From Bacteroidota bacterium (GTDB lineage: Bacteria > Bacteroidota > Bacteroidia > Chitinophagales > Chitinophagaceae): 46,656 nucleotides of DNA. The notes under the pieces were generated by a model that saw nothing but the letters and a program-made list of their open reading frames with translations, searched no databases and was not told the DNA's origin. Below, piece after piece: positions 18,741 to 28,546 of the stretch. Each line of letters starts with the position of its first letter. Positions within the stretch are counted from its first letter, which is position 1. The stretch lies in NCBI GenBank assembly GCA_028876495.1, contig JAGWRO010000092.1, positions 1 through 46,656 on the forward strand. The letters are read 5' to 3'. The position numbers were made by a program, and so were the translations under genes.

Positions 18741-19841
18741 TCAGCTGGTTTCAGCCTGATAAAAATATTTTTCATTTAAAAGCTCTTCAAATTTTTCATT
18801 TAAATTTCTTGCGATTCTTTCAGAGGTAAATTTTTTAGCGAGTAAAAGATTATTTACTCTGATTTTGGCACGCAGTTCAGCATTTTTTGCAAGGGTTATA
18901 ATTTTTTGCGAAAGGTCCTTGGGGTTTTCTTTTTCTACCCATAAGCAATTTTCATACTCTGTAAAATAGTCGGCGCAGGCATTTACTTTAGTTGCTATTA
19001 CCGCTTGACCTGCAGCAACTGCCTGAAATATGGCCATAGGAAATCCTTCCCGATAGGAAGGTAAAATTGTTATATCACAGTTAGAGTAAAAATATTTGGT
19101 TTCTAGTTCGGGAATGTGTCCCAAAAAAATAATTTCATTTTCCAGGTTCAGTTTTTTAGCAAGTGCTGTTACTTCATCAAATAACGGGCCATCTCCCAGG
19201 CAAATTAATTTGAAGATAAGGTAATTTTCTTTTGCCAATTTACATGCATGAATCAAATCCAAAATTCCTTTCTGTTTCAGAAATCGTCCTACAAATAATA
19301 AAGTTATAGTGGTTTCTTCTATGTTTAAACTTCTTTTAAAATTGGAGTCAGTATGGTAATAGGTGAAATCAACCGGATTTGCAGTAACCTGAATATTATT
19401 CATAGCAAATGAAGAATTTTTGAAATTATTTAATTCCTCTTGAGATAAAACAAGGAATAAATCAACATTCCTGGAAAGATATTTATTAAGTATATTTTTT
19501 GAGTTGACTACTGATTCAATCGTTCCGTGTGTTTTTAAAACGATTTTAATTTTACTATTAAAGAATTTCAAAATAAAAATTGAAATGGAATCACGAATAA
19601 CAGTCTTTTTATCAAAGGCGGTATTCAGATAAATAATTTCGCTCTTGTGTTTATTTAGTTTTCTTCTTAAATTAATAGCATTCTTTAAAATTAAAAAAAA
19701 ACGGGAAACTATTCCTTCCACAGCATTTGAATTGCCATAATAGGACACATCTACTTCATTTCCGATTTCTTTAAAAGCTTTTACCTCAGCTTCTGCTAGT
19801 TCTTTATGTACATTTTCAGGAATCCCAAATAAAATCTTCAT
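18741..19841 (-). CDS. GT4 glycosyltransferase
   Basis: This 366-residue GT-B enzyme has the C-terminal donor domain with TLLFVGRFLKQKGILDLI and the loop REGFPMAIFQAVAAG. In that loop the usual second glutamate of the E-x7-E motif is a glutamine. The N-terminal acceptor domain starts MKILFGIPENVHKELAEAE. It adds one sugar of the repeat unit at the cytoplasmic membrane face; donor and linkage are unknown. It stands 27 bases before the VpsJ-like gene and 22 bases after another GT4 gene. Confidence 0.87.
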   Translation of the reverse strand: MKILFGIPENVHKELAEAEVKAFKEIGNEVDVSYYGNSNAVEGIVSRFFLILKNAINLRRKLNKHKSEIIYLNTAFDKKTVIRDSISIFILKFFNSKIKIVLKTHGTIESVVNSKNILNKYLSRNVDLFLVLSQEELNNFKNSSFAMNNIQVTANPVDFTYYHTDSNFKRSLNIEETTITLLFVGRFLKQKGILDLIHACKLAKENYLIFKLICLGDGPLFDEVTALAKKLNLENEIIFLGHIPELETKYFYSNCDITILPSYREGFPMAIFQAVAAGQAVIATKVNACADYFTEYENCLWVEKENPKDLSQKIITLAKNAELRAKIRVNNLLLAKKFTSERIARNLNEKFEELLNEKYFYQAETS

Positions 19842-19863
19842 CTTCTGTACTCTTTATTATACC

Positions 19864-21039
19864 TTAATTTTTATGCTCATTGGTATTAGTAAGTTTTTTT
19901 TCCTTTTCATTTAATTGAAATACAAATTCATCTATATTTTTTTTAATCTTTTCTCCCACAAGTTGCCATGAAAATTTTGATTCTGATAAGTTAAATCCAT
20001 TTTCACCCATTTGTTTACATTTTTCAGGGTTTTCAAAAAGTTTACAGATTGCCTCTGCATACTCCTGTGGATCATTGTTTATCAAATATCCATTATAATC
20101 ATTCTCTACTAAGTCAGGAATAGAACCAATATTATTTGCAATAATTGGAAGCCGGTATTTCATAGCTTCTGTGAAAACAATCCCAAAAGGCTCTCTCAAT
20201 GTTGGAAGACAAAAAACGGAAGCGTTATTATAATATTGCGCAACGTCTTCTACAGGTATTTTTCCCACTACGTTGCAATTGGGCAAATGAATTTTAGGAG
20301 AGCACCCAACGATTGTTAAACTGGCATCCGGATGCTTTGACAGTATTTTTTCAAATACCTTTAAGAGTATTGGACCGCCTTTTCTCTCCCATTCCATACC
20401 TACAAATAATATATTCTTCTTAGCATACTTTTCGGTATTCTTTTCACTGTCAATTAATACATTGCTTCCTGCAAAAGCAGTTACTACTTTGCTCTCAGGT
20501 ATTTTATAATGATTAATAAGAGACCAGGTGATTAAACTGCCGAAGGTAAATATCATTGTGGCATCTTCATATATTTTCTCTTCCACTTTTTTGATAAATC
20601 TTATTGATTTCATGTATTGCCCGGGATCAATATCAGGATACAATTTATTGGTTTGTGTGGTATGATCAGTATAAACGAAATGAGGAATACCTTCTAATTT
20701 ACCGTTGAACAGAGATTGCGTTTGGAAAGTGAATAAATATTTTTTGTTTTTCTGCTTTTCCCGGATAAGGTGATTCAATTGGAGAGAAATATATGAAGTT
20801 GTAAAAAAACAAGCAAGGGAATCTTTCCAATTTTTTTTTCCGGAAAGGATGTCAATGCCATATTCTGTAACAAAATAATAAAGATTAATTATATAGTAAA
20901 CAAACTTTATTTTGTATTTTTTAATATCATCAATTATGATTTTATTATGCGGAAATCCGGCAGCTAAAAATTTGTAAACATTATTATTAATTTGAGAAAA
21001 GCTTCCCATCTTCATAAAAAGAATTTCTTTATTCTCCAT
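19864..21039 (-). CDS. GT4 glycosyltransferase
   Basis: This is a 391-residue GT-B protein with ILFVGMEWERKGGPILLKVFE, the standard opening of the donor domain, and REPFGIVFTEAMKYRLP, a full E-x7-E motif. The N-terminal half contains a YTDHTTQTN segment, seen in a subgroup of these transferases. It has no membrane segment. Its first 11 bases overlap the end of the epimerase gene, indicating translational coupling. It is probably one of the enzymes building the EPS repeat; the sugar is not predictable. Confidence 0.86.
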   Translation of the reverse strand: MENKEILFMKMGSFSQINNNVYKFLAAGFPHNKIIIDDIKKYKIKFVYYIINLYYFVTEYGIDILSGKKNWKDSLACFFTTSYISLQLNHLIREKQKNKKYLFTFQTQSLFNGKLEGIPHFVYTDHTTQTNKLYPDIDPGQYMKSIRFIKKVEEKIYEDATMIFTFGSLITWSLINHYKIPESKVVTAFAGSNVLIDSEKNTEKYAKKNILFVGMEWERKGGPILLKVFEKILSKHPDASLTIVGCSPKIHLPNCNVVGKIPVEDVAQYYNNASVFCLPTLREPFGIVFTEAMKYRLPIIANNIGSIPDLVENDYNGYLINNDPQEYAEAICKLFENPEKCKQMGENGFNLSESKFSWQLVGEKIKKNIDEFVFQLNEKEKKLTNTNEHKN

Positions 21040-21994
21040 ATAAAAATGCTTTGTTTAGTGTGTACCAGTTTATAAATTCACGTATTCCTGATTCAATATC
21101 AAATTTTGGGGCATATCCGATTTCTTTTTTTGCTTTTGAGATATCTGCATATGTTGTTTTTACATCGCCGGGCTGCAAAGGCAGAAATTTTAAAACAGCT
21201 TTTTTGCCTAACAATTTTTCAATAATCTCAACTAAGCTTTTTAAATTGATTACTCTTGATTCACCTAAATTATAAATACGATATCCATCAACTGTGTTCA
21301 ATGCACAACTGATACCATTAACAATATCATCTATATAAGTATAATCTCTAGAGGTATTTCCATCGCCATAAAACGGAAGAGGTATTCCTTCATCAATTAA
21401 TTTTGTGAATTTATGTATAGCAAGATCTGGTCTCTGCCGTGGACCGAAAACTGTAAAAAAGCGTAAGCAGGTTATGTCAAAATTGTACAGGTGGCTGTAT
21501 ACGTGACACAAAAGTTCGCCACTTTTCTTCGTTGATGCATAAGGTGATATCGGATGATCTACCGGGTCATTTTCTGCGAACGGAACCTTTATATTATTAC
21601 CATAAATAGAAGAAGAGGAAGCAAATAACATTTTGCTTACCCCGTTATTCCTCATTGATTCCAGTAAGTTCACTGTGCCATTTACATTCACCTCGTAATA
21701 TTCAGATATAGAATCTATGGAAGGCCTTACTCCTGCTTTGGCAGCCAGATGAATAACCATATCAATCTTGTTAGAAGAGAATATGGAATTTAAAGCTTCT
21801 TTATTTTTAATATCAGTTTCATAAAACCGGAATTTATTGTTTAAAAGTAGTTGCTCAAGGTTTAAATTTTTTATTTTTCTGGAATAAAAGGGATCAAAGT
21901 TATCAATACCAACTACGGTATTATTCTGGTTAATAAAATTTTCGCATACGTGAGATCCGATAAAACCTGCAGCACCAGTTACTAGAATATTCAT
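21029..21994 (-). CDS. UDP-glucuronate 4-epimerase-like SDR
   Basis: The 321-residue extended SDR has GAAGFIGSH at the NAD site, SSSSIYG with the catalytic serine and YASTK with Tyr and Lys. The stretch VVGIDNFDPFYSRKIKN and the end PGDVKTTYADISKAKKEIGY are typical of UDP-glucuronate 4-epimerases, which produce UDP-galacturonate. A UDP-glucose 4-epimerase role is less likely but possible. No clear UDP-glucose dehydrogenase lies in the window, since the dehydrogenase here looks AlgD-like, so its UDP-glucuronate would have to be made elsewhere. It overlaps the preceding GT4 gene by a single base. Confidence 0.83.
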   Translation of the reverse strand: MNILVTGAAGFIGSHVCENFINQNNTVVGIDNFDPFYSRKIKNLNLEQLLLNNKFRFYETDIKNKEALNSIFSSNKIDMVIHLAAKAGVRPSIDSISEYYEVNVNGTVNLLESMRNNGVSKMLFASSSSIYGNNIKVPFAENDPVDHPISPYASTKKSGELLCHVYSHLYNFDITCLRFFTVFGPRQRPDLAIHKFTKLIDEGIPLPFYGDGNTSRDYTYIDDIVNGISCALNTVDGYRIYNLGESRVINLKSLVEIIEKLLGKKAVLKFLPLQPGDVKTTYADISKAKKEIGYAPKFDIESGIREFINWYTLNKAFLYGE

Positions 21995-23115
21995 TAATTA
22001 TTTGTTTGCTTTATCAAATTTTGGTAAATCTTTATATAATTACTTGTCATAATTGCCAGATCAAATTTTTCCCTCGCCATCTGGTATCCTTTAGCTCCAA
22101 ATCTCTCCAGCAATTTTTTTTGTTCTATTAAATTTTCTATTTTTTCAATCAGTTGACTTTCCTTGCCAGGGTCTATTAAATAACCATTTTCATTATCAAT
22201 AACCACCTCGTTAGTTCCACCCCCTTTTGTTGCTATCGCAGGTTTCCCCAAAGCCATATATTCGATCAATGAATTTGAGATTCCTTCTCCATGCACTTTT
22301 GTATTGGTAAGTAAAACTCCAATATCAAAAATATTGATGATCGACTCAACATCGGTTCTTCTGCCTAGGAAAAGAATTTTATTTTTTAATAACGGAGGTA
22401 CACTGGTTTTTATTTTTTCTAAATCATTCCCATCTCCAACTAAAACAAAACGAATATTTTCATGTTGGGTAGTTAAAAAAATGGCCGCTTTAATTAGTGT
22501 CTTGTAATCTTTTCTTTCTTCAAATGCAGCTACCATGCCAACAATAAAAAAATCATTGGAGGAATCATCAAATATTTCTGTAAGAATGGCAGGTTTTTCT
22601 TTTATGGTTATAAATCGGGAAAAATCCATTCCATTATATACAGTTGAAGATTTTTTAGCGGGTGCTTTATATGCTTTCAGACCTGCGTTCGAATTACCGA
22701 TAATAATATCTGAAAATGGGAAGGTTAACTTGGCTCTAAGCCAGTTTTTATTAAATATATTTTTTCTTACAGGGGTATCAACTACTAATCCATTTACTAA
22801 TTTAATCCCTAATAATTTGCATGAAGGTATTGAATAGAAGGCAGTCATCCCATCCCAGCAATGGATTATATCTGGCCTATAGGCTTTGCAAATTTCATAG
22901 AATTTTTTAAAAACAGATAAGTCTTTTTTTGTTTTTCTGACCAAATAGTGAATTTTAATATTAAGATCAAGAACTTGCTTGTAATGAATTTCTTTATTCA
23001 TTATCACCAAAATAAAGTTCGTATCATGGTCCAGATTTAATTGTTTCATTAACTCAGTCAATCTCCGTTCCTTGCCTCCTGAATTTAGAGAATCAATAAA
23101 GAACAGGATTTTCAT
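21994..23115 (-). CDS. GT4 glycosyltransferase
   Basis: The enzyme has the GT-B plan: an N-terminal MKILFFIDSLNSGGKERRL, a donor domain with FIVGMVAAFEERKDYKTLI, and the E-x7-E motif in HGEGISNSLIEYMALGKP. The start used here is the ATG at 23115. It overlaps the TGA of the asparagine synthase gene (ATGA) and begins right at the first beta-strand. An ATG eight codons upstream (23139) would add MAQTKAGI and lies deeper in the neighbouring gene. It is one of six GT4 enzymes in the cluster; donor and acceptor are unknown. Confidence 0.87.
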   Translation of the reverse strand: MKILFFIDSLNSGGKERRLTELMKQLNLDHDTNFILVIMNKEIHYKQVLDLNIKIHYLVRKTKKDLSVFKKFYEICKAYRPDIIHCWDGMTAFYSIPSCKLLGIKLVNGLVVDTPVRKNIFNKNWLRAKLTFPFSDIIIGNSNAGLKAYKAPAKKSSTVYNGMDFSRFITIKEKPAILTEIFDDSSNDFFIVGMVAAFEERKDYKTLIKAAIFLTTQHENIRFVLVGDGNDLEKIKTSVPPLLKNKILFLGRRTDVESIINIFDIGVLLTNTKVHGEGISNSLIEYMALGKPAIATKGGGTNEVVIDNENGYLIDPGKESQLIEKIENLIEQKKLLERFGAKGYQMAREKFDLAIMTSNYIKIYQNLIKQTNN

Positions 23116-24989
23116 GATTCCTGCTTTTGTTTGAGCCATTCTTCAAAGAAGATTAACGACCAGATTTTTAAACTCAAATTGCGCATTCCATATTGGTTAT
23201 TTCCAACTGCCTTTTTAATATAAGAAGTATTTAAATATTTAGAAGAAAATGAGTTCGGTGATAGCAAGGTGTCATTGACATATTCCTTAAGATTATCTTT
23301 GAACCAAAATGAAAGAGGTAAGCCAAAGCCCTGTTTGGCATGATTAAATATGTTAACAGGTAATAATGGCTTCATAGATTTTTTTAAAATATATTTCTGC
23401 TCGTTTTCTTTCAGTTTCAGGTTCCACGGTATTTGAAAGGTCAATTCAGCAAATTTATGATCTAAAAGCGGAACGCGGACTTCTAATGAATTTAACATGC
23501 TTGCCCTGTCTACTTTTGTAAGGATATCATCTACCATATAGGATCTCATATCTAGAAACTGCAGATTAGAAACGAAATCATTTTTGCTCCCTTCTTCTAG
23601 TAATTTCATCTTATAGTCTTCTGAAGCGATTGTATAATCGATTTTAGGATGATGGTTCAATAAAAGTTTTCCTCTTTCATCTCTCGTCCAAAAGGAAGCA
23701 TATGATCCTACATACTTTTTATCATGAGCTAACAGGTAAGTCAATCCCTTTCCGGAGACGGATTGAGGAATTATTTTGTAGAGATTTCCCCAGATCATTT
23801 TATTAACAGCAGCACTACCTGAATGGAAAGGAGAAGATTGAAGTTTATTTAATTTGCTATAGGTATCATAACCTGCAAATAATTCATCTCCTCCGTCTCC
23901 TGAAAGCGCCACAGTTACAAATTCGCGAGCCAATTTAGATACGTAATAAGTAGGTATAGCAGACGTATCCGCGAATGGTTCATCATAAGCATTTACTAAT
24001 TTAGGTAATAAACTTATGGATTCAGGCTCTACTATTTGTTCATGATGTTCAGTTCCATATTTTAAAGCAACCTCACGTGCATATTTTAATTCATTAAATG
24101 CTTGCTCCTTAAAGCCTATTGAAAATGTTTTTATAGGTCGCGTGGAGTTTTTTGCCATCAACGCTACCACTGAACTTGAATCAATTCCTCCGCTCAGAAA
24201 CGCACCAAGAGGAACATCTGAGATCATATGTAATCTGATGGATTCAGATAGAGTTCCATGTATTTCATCAATCCATTGCTCTTCTGTTTTTGAAAAATTC
24301 GGTTTAAATTGGATATCCCAATATCTTTTTGTAATTATAGATGGATTTTCTTTTAGTGATAAAAGCAGGTAATGTGCCGGTTGAAGTTTTTTTATGCTCT
24401 TGTAAACTGATATATCACCGGCAATATATCCATAAGTAAAGTAAGAATCCAAAGCATCATAAGATAAAGCATTGTCAATATTCGTGGATTTCAGGATTGC
24501 TTTTATTTCTGAACCGAATACAAATTTATTATCATCTTGGTAGTAGTAAAAAGGTTTAATACCAAATCTGTCCCTGGCACAAAAAAGCTGCTTTTTATTA
24601 TTATCCCAAATACTGAAAGCAAACATGCCTCTTAGAAATTGTAAACATTCTGTTCCATATTGTTCATATAAATGAACAATTGTTTCTGTATCGGACTTCG
24701 TTCTGAAAATGTGTCCTTGCTTTACTAAATTTTCCTGTAACTCCCGGTAGTTATAAATTTCTCCGTTAAAAACGATCCAGATGCTGCTGTCTTCATTAGA
24801 TAAAGGCTGATGGCCTGCTTTTAAGTCTATAATGCTTAATCGCCGGAACCCTAATCCTATATTATTATTAATATAAAAACCTTCATCATCTGGTCCCCTA
24901 TGATAAATGCTATCTGCCATCCGCTTTATTTCATTGGGATCAATTTTATTAAAATTATCAAAATATATTTTACCTGTTATTCCGCACAT
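23112..24989 (-). CDS. asnB: Asparagine synthase (glutamine-hydrolysing) paralogue
   Basis: This 625-residue protein has nucleophile Cys2 (MCGITG), the RGPDDEGF and NGEIYNYREL glutaminase motifs, the PP-loop SGGIDSS and a canonical SGDGGDELFAGY. It could make asparagine, but its position between GT4 genes suggests amidation of a sugar carboxylate in the EPS, for instance a galacturonate or mannuronate. It is more conserved at key motifs than the other copy at 15632-17488, so the two probably recognise different substrates. The stop codon overlaps the start of the next GT4 gene. Confidence 0.9.
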   Translation of the reverse strand: MCGITGKIYFDNFNKIDPNEIKRMADSIYHRGPDDEGFYINNNIGLGFRRLSIIDLKAGHQPLSNEDSSIWIVFNGEIYNYRELQENLVKQGHIFRTKSDTETIVHLYEQYGTECLQFLRGMFAFSIWDNNKKQLFCARDRFGIKPFYYYQDDNKFVFGSEIKAILKSTNIDNALSYDALDSYFTYGYIAGDISVYKSIKKLQPAHYLLLSLKENPSIITKRYWDIQFKPNFSKTEEQWIDEIHGTLSESIRLHMISDVPLGAFLSGGIDSSSVVALMAKNSTRPIKTFSIGFKEQAFNELKYAREVALKYGTEHHEQIVEPESISLLPKLVNAYDEPFADTSAIPTYYVSKLAREFVTVALSGDGGDELFAGYDTYSKLNKLQSSPFHSGSAAVNKMIWGNLYKIIPQSVSGKGLTYLLAHDKKYVGSYASFWTRDERGKLLLNHHPKIDYTIASEDYKMKLLEEGSKNDFVSNLQFLDMRSYMVDDILTKVDRASMLNSLEVRVPLLDHKFAELTFQIPWNLKLKENEQKYILKKSMKPLLPVNIFNHAKQGFGLPLSFWFKDNLKEYVNDTLLSPNSFSSKYLNTSYIKKAVGNNQYGMRNLSLKIWSLIFFEEWLKQKQES

Positions 24990-25024
24990 GTATTTGGTAT
25001 TTCTTTGTTACTACTAAATGAAAA

Positions 25025-26239
25025 TCAAATTATATGATTTGATTGAAATAAAAAATCACCTAATTTTTTTCCAAATAGATGATAATTAAAATTATTGTTA
25101 GCTACTTCGTATCCTTTTGCGCCAATTAAGGAAGCATCTTCGTCATTTAAAGCGTATATAATTTTATTTGCAAAATTTTCAATTTGATCTGGTGCAACCA
25201 GGTAAGCATTTTCTTTATCTTTCAAATATTTGGAAATTTCTCCTGTAACTGTAATTACTACCGGTTTTTTGGATGCCAGGTATTCACCTAATTTGGTGGG
25301 GAATCCTGCTTTTGATTGATTGGTATCCGGTCGTGCCAAAACTAATAAATCTGAATCAGAAAGAATTTCAGGTATTTCAGAACTTTTTTTTAAACCAAGA
25401 AATATGATCGTATCCGTTAGATTTAAAGAAGAAACTTTATCTTTTAATTTTTGTAACTGATTTTCATTAGCAGTTCCTACAAGTTGCATTTTGAAATTAG
25501 TGATATGTTTTTTAACGTAATAAATTGCCTCAATCAGGTTATTTAAACCATCTTTATTGGCAACCATAGAACCGATGTAGGTAATAATTTTTTCATTATG
25601 GAGTTGACAATTTTTGGATGTAATCCTAAATCGATCCATGTCAACCAATATTGGGATTTGCAAAATTTTATTTTGGTGTAAAAAGCGTGAATAATATTGA
25701 TTTAAGAAATCTGAAATAACAATTATTCGATCATACATTCTTAATTCGATGTGCTTTAGAATAAAAGTATAAAGTTTTTTATTCCTTTTTTCTTTTATAA
25801 TAAATAACGGTGCTTCATTACATTCCTTGGCAATCGGAATACGGTAGAATTTTAAAAACAAGAAATAAACAAATTCGTAGAAAAATGGAATTGAGTAATA
25901 GAGTACCGTTATACTGTTATTTTTTCTTAAGCGCTTTATAATATAAAGAGTATGAAATATTCCTTTGATTTTTTTTAAATTCCTGGTCAAGAATTTTCTT
26001 TCATATTGAACAGTTTTTTGGCTATAATAGAATGGGATTCCTTCATATTTGTCAAAAAATCTAAAGTTTTGTTTTGTTTTATGAGGAGAATGTGTATTAA
26101 TAATAAAAGGGGAAATATCGGTTTCTTTTAAACTCTTTGAATATAAATGTGCCCTGTTAGAAAGTGCATTTCCTGAAGGATATCCCAAATCTCCAATGAT
26201 AACCAATGCGTTATTCTTCATCTTTTTATTAGATTTCAT
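25025..26239 (-). CDS. GT4 glycosyltransferase
   Basis: This is a GT-B enzyme of 404 residues counted from the ATG at 26239; a TTG one codon earlier is a less likely start. The N-terminal domain has VIIGDLGYPSGNALSNRAH. The donor domain has IITYIGSMVANKDGLNNLI and the loop AGFPTKLGEYLASKKP, in which the first acidic residue of the E-x7-E pair is replaced. That replacement is also seen in other family members with a GFPTKLGEY loop. It has a basic, hydrophobic patch near residue 110 that may contact the membrane. It lies between the GT2 gene and asnB in the operon. Confidence 0.86.
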   Translation of the reverse strand: MKSNKKMKNNALVIIGDLGYPSGNALSNRAHLYSKSLKETDISPFIINTHSPHKTKQNFRFFDKYEGIPFYYSQKTVQYERKFLTRNLKKIKGIFHTLYIIKRLRKNNSITVLYYSIPFFYEFVYFLFLKFYRIPIAKECNEAPLFIIKEKRNKKLYTFILKHIELRMYDRIIVISDFLNQYYSRFLHQNKILQIPILVDMDRFRITSKNCQLHNEKIITYIGSMVANKDGLNNLIEAIYYVKKHITNFKMQLVGTANENQLQKLKDKVSSLNLTDTIIFLGLKKSSEIPEILSDSDLLVLARPDTNQSKAGFPTKLGEYLASKKPVVITVTGEISKYLKDKENAYLVAPDQIENFANKIIYALNDEDASLIGAKGYEVANNNFNYHLFGKKLGDFLFQSNHII

Positions 26240-26268
26240 CAATGTTCTTTAAGAGTAAGAAAACGTAT

Positions 26269-27228
26269 TTATTGTTTCACTTGACTTTTATTTGAATAAA
26301 AATCAAGGATATTCCAATGACATCCACTATGTTTTTCCATATATTCTTTGACTTTTATGGGTAATAAACGAATATAAGAAAGGGGATATTGGATTATCAG
26401 TAATAAATATTGCCAATGATAATATAACTTCTTTTCCCGGTAGTTATATACAAGAAGCCAATGTTTAAGTTGAAATAAACGCAATTTGTCTTTTAGCTCA
26501 AGTTTATAATAACGTGAAATAGCGTCATTATATATTTTTATGAAACATTTTTTTATTTCTGTATTGGAATTTTTAGTCAGTTGACCAGATTCATGATGAC
26601 TTCTATAGACTGCACCATAATGATCTGAGAAGGTTCCTTCATAAATTTCACTTATTCGCATCCACAAATCGCCGTCCTCACCGTTCGGATAAGATTCATT
26701 AAAGTAACCAACTTCATCAAAGACTGTTTTGCGAAATAAGAAACTGTTAGTATGTACTATTTTGATTCTTGAAACAACAGGGTTTCTTATGTCATTTTTG
26801 TAAATACTTTTATGTGTCCAGGGTTTAAAAATATTTTCTCCATTTTGATCTTTAACCTCTAACATTCGACAAAAAACAAACCCCAAACTATTATTGGAAA
26901 TTAATTTATTAGCTAACTTTTTTAGATTACCGGGCAAGTAGAAGTCATCAGAGTCTAAAAAGGAAATATATTCTTGTGTGCAGGCCTTGATTCCTCTGTT
27001 TCGTGTACCGGCAACTCCCTGATTAAGACAATTTTTAGGTTTTTTTAAAATAACCACACTATTTCCAAAGGAGGCTGCAATTTCAAGGGTTTTATCTATT
27101 GACCCATCATCTGAAATTATTATTTCAATTTTTCCATCATAATCCTGTTCAAGCACACTTCTAATTGCTTCCCCTATAAATTTTTCTCTGTTATATGTTG
27201 GAATAACCACACTTATACCTGGAATCAT
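26269..27228 (-). CDS. GT2 family glycosyltransferase
   Basis: The 319-residue GT-A enzyme opens with ISVVIPTYNREKFIGEAI and has IIISDDGSIDKT plus the metal-binding SFLDSDDFY (DxD-like). A later GEDGDLWMR supplies the acceptor-side acidic motif. No membrane segments are evident, unlike the DPM1-like GT2 of this cluster. It adds a sugar to the repeat unit in the cytoplasm. It lies 40 bases after the Wzy gene and 26 bases before the next GT4. Confidence 0.9.
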   Translation of the reverse strand: MIPGISVVIPTYNREKFIGEAIRSVLEQDYDGKIEIIISDDGSIDKTLEIAASFGNSVVILKKPKNCLNQGVAGTRNRGIKACTQEYISFLDSDDFYLPGNLKKLANKLISNNSLGFVFCRMLEVKDQNGENIFKPWTHKSIYKNDIRNPVVSRIKIVHTNSFLFRKTVFDEVGYFNESYPNGEDGDLWMRISEIYEGTFSDHYGAVYRSHHESGQLTKNSNTEIKKCFIKIYNDAISRYYKLELKDKLRLFQLKHWLLVYNYREKKLYYHWQYLLLIIQYPLSYIRLLPIKVKEYMEKHSGCHWNILDFYSNKSQVKQ

Positions 27229-27268
27229 TTAAATGAAGTTTAATCAAGAATGTAAAAGATAGTTTTTA

Positions 27269-28546
27269 TCAATTTATAGATGCGAGAAAAGTCTTTATTT
27301 GGTTATCCGAAAGATTCCTTAATTCGGAAGAATAACAAATGCCTGCTGAAATCCAAACTAATAAAAAATTTAAGGTAAAGGTATTTACTGTGGAGGGGTA
27401 TAAAGCTAATAAAGATACAATAATCCATATTGCAGCTGCTTTTGAAAGAATGTTTTTCGAATAAAATAACCCTAAAAAAAGTGCAGGGATAAGCATTAAT
27501 AAATAGAGGCCTAAAAAAATCATCCCTCCCTTCAAAATAAATTCCAGATAACCGGTTTCTATATAAGATCTGTAATCCGTTAGTTGGTCTTCATCGATAT
27601 TAGGACAATAATACTCTCCATTGATACCTCTTCCAATAAGCCAATCATTGGTTTTAAAATCAGAGTAAAAATATAATTCTACAGGTGTTCTTGTGTCTTC
27701 TTCTCCTCTCTTTGCAATGAAACTGAAAAGTTTGTTGTTATTTATGTTATAAATGCTGCTTTCATAATATGCGCCACCCAATACCAATAAAACAGACAAA
27801 TAAATGGTTATTACAACCCTTTTTGTATTTACCAGGTATAAAAAATAGGAGAATATCAATATGGATCCACAAATTAATGATAATCCCCTTCTGGCCTTAT
27901 AAAGAGCAAATAAGAGAGAAATGATCATCACTCCAAATGCTAGTAATTTTCTATTTCTTGGATGATATTTATAAGTTATGAGGATGTAGCCGCATGGAAT
28001 GCTCAAAAATTTTGCAAGATACTCGATTACATCCTGTGTTGCTGATGACCGGTCAAGTAGTTGCTTAATAAATAATATATCAAAAAGAAGAAAGGATATG
28101 GCTAAAACCATAATCACGTCGAAGAGCTTTTTATAAAATATGAATTTTTGGGGAAATAAAATAATAAGAGGCGCTAGATATATGAATATCCCGAAATTAG
28201 CATCCACTAACATGGCTTTAATACTGTCATAATTTAAATGAATACCTCTAAATATTGTAATTATCGACCAAATTAAATAAAAGCTGAATAAAACTTTCAG
28301 GTAATTATTTTTGATTCTATAGCGAATCAGATAAGAAGCCGATGGTATAAATACAAGGATGCCAATGAATTGAAATAGTTCTCCAATTTTTACAGGAATA
28401 TGCGGATTTCCCTTAATGACATAGCTTAAAGTGTAGACAATAAATCCAAGAAAGAAGAAATTAAGAGCAATTAATTTCTTTTGTGAAAAATCCTCTACTT
28501 CTTCTAAATTCGAATTCTCCTTTATCAGAGTATCAAGCGTTTTCAA
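27269..28546 (-). CDS. O-antigen/EPS polymerase (Wzy-like)
   Basis: This 425-residue integral membrane protein has around ten hydrophobic segments and one larger outer loop (about residues 270-320) containing RGEEDTRTPVELYFYSDF. That arrangement fits the Wzy/O-antigen ligase family, which joins repeat units outside the inner membrane. Sequence is poorly conserved in this family, so the call rests on topology and on its place beside the Wzx flippase gene. The start appears to be a TTG at 28546 overlapping the preceding gene's stop (TTGA), as no ATG is near the first membrane segment. Confidence 0.78.
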   Translation of the reverse strand: MKTLDTLIKENSNLEEVEDFSQKKLIALNFFFLGFIVYTLSYVIKGNPHIPVKIGELFQFIGILVFIPSASYLIRYRIKNNYLKVLFSFYLIWSIITIFRGIHLNYDSIKAMLVDANFGIFIYLAPLIILFPQKFIFYKKLFDVIMVLAISFLLFDILFIKQLLDRSSATQDVIEYLAKFLSIPCGYILITYKYHPRNRKLLAFGVMIISLLFALYKARRGLSLICGSILIFSYFLYLVNTKRVVITIYLSVLLVLGGAYYESSIYNINNNKLFSFIAKRGEEDTRTPVELYFYSDFKTNDWLIGRGINGEYYCPNIDEDQLTDYRSYIETGYLEFILKGGMIFLGLYLLMLIPALFLGLFYSKNILSKAAAIWIIVSLLALYPSTVNTFTLNFLLVWISAGICYSSELRNLSDNQIKTFLASIN

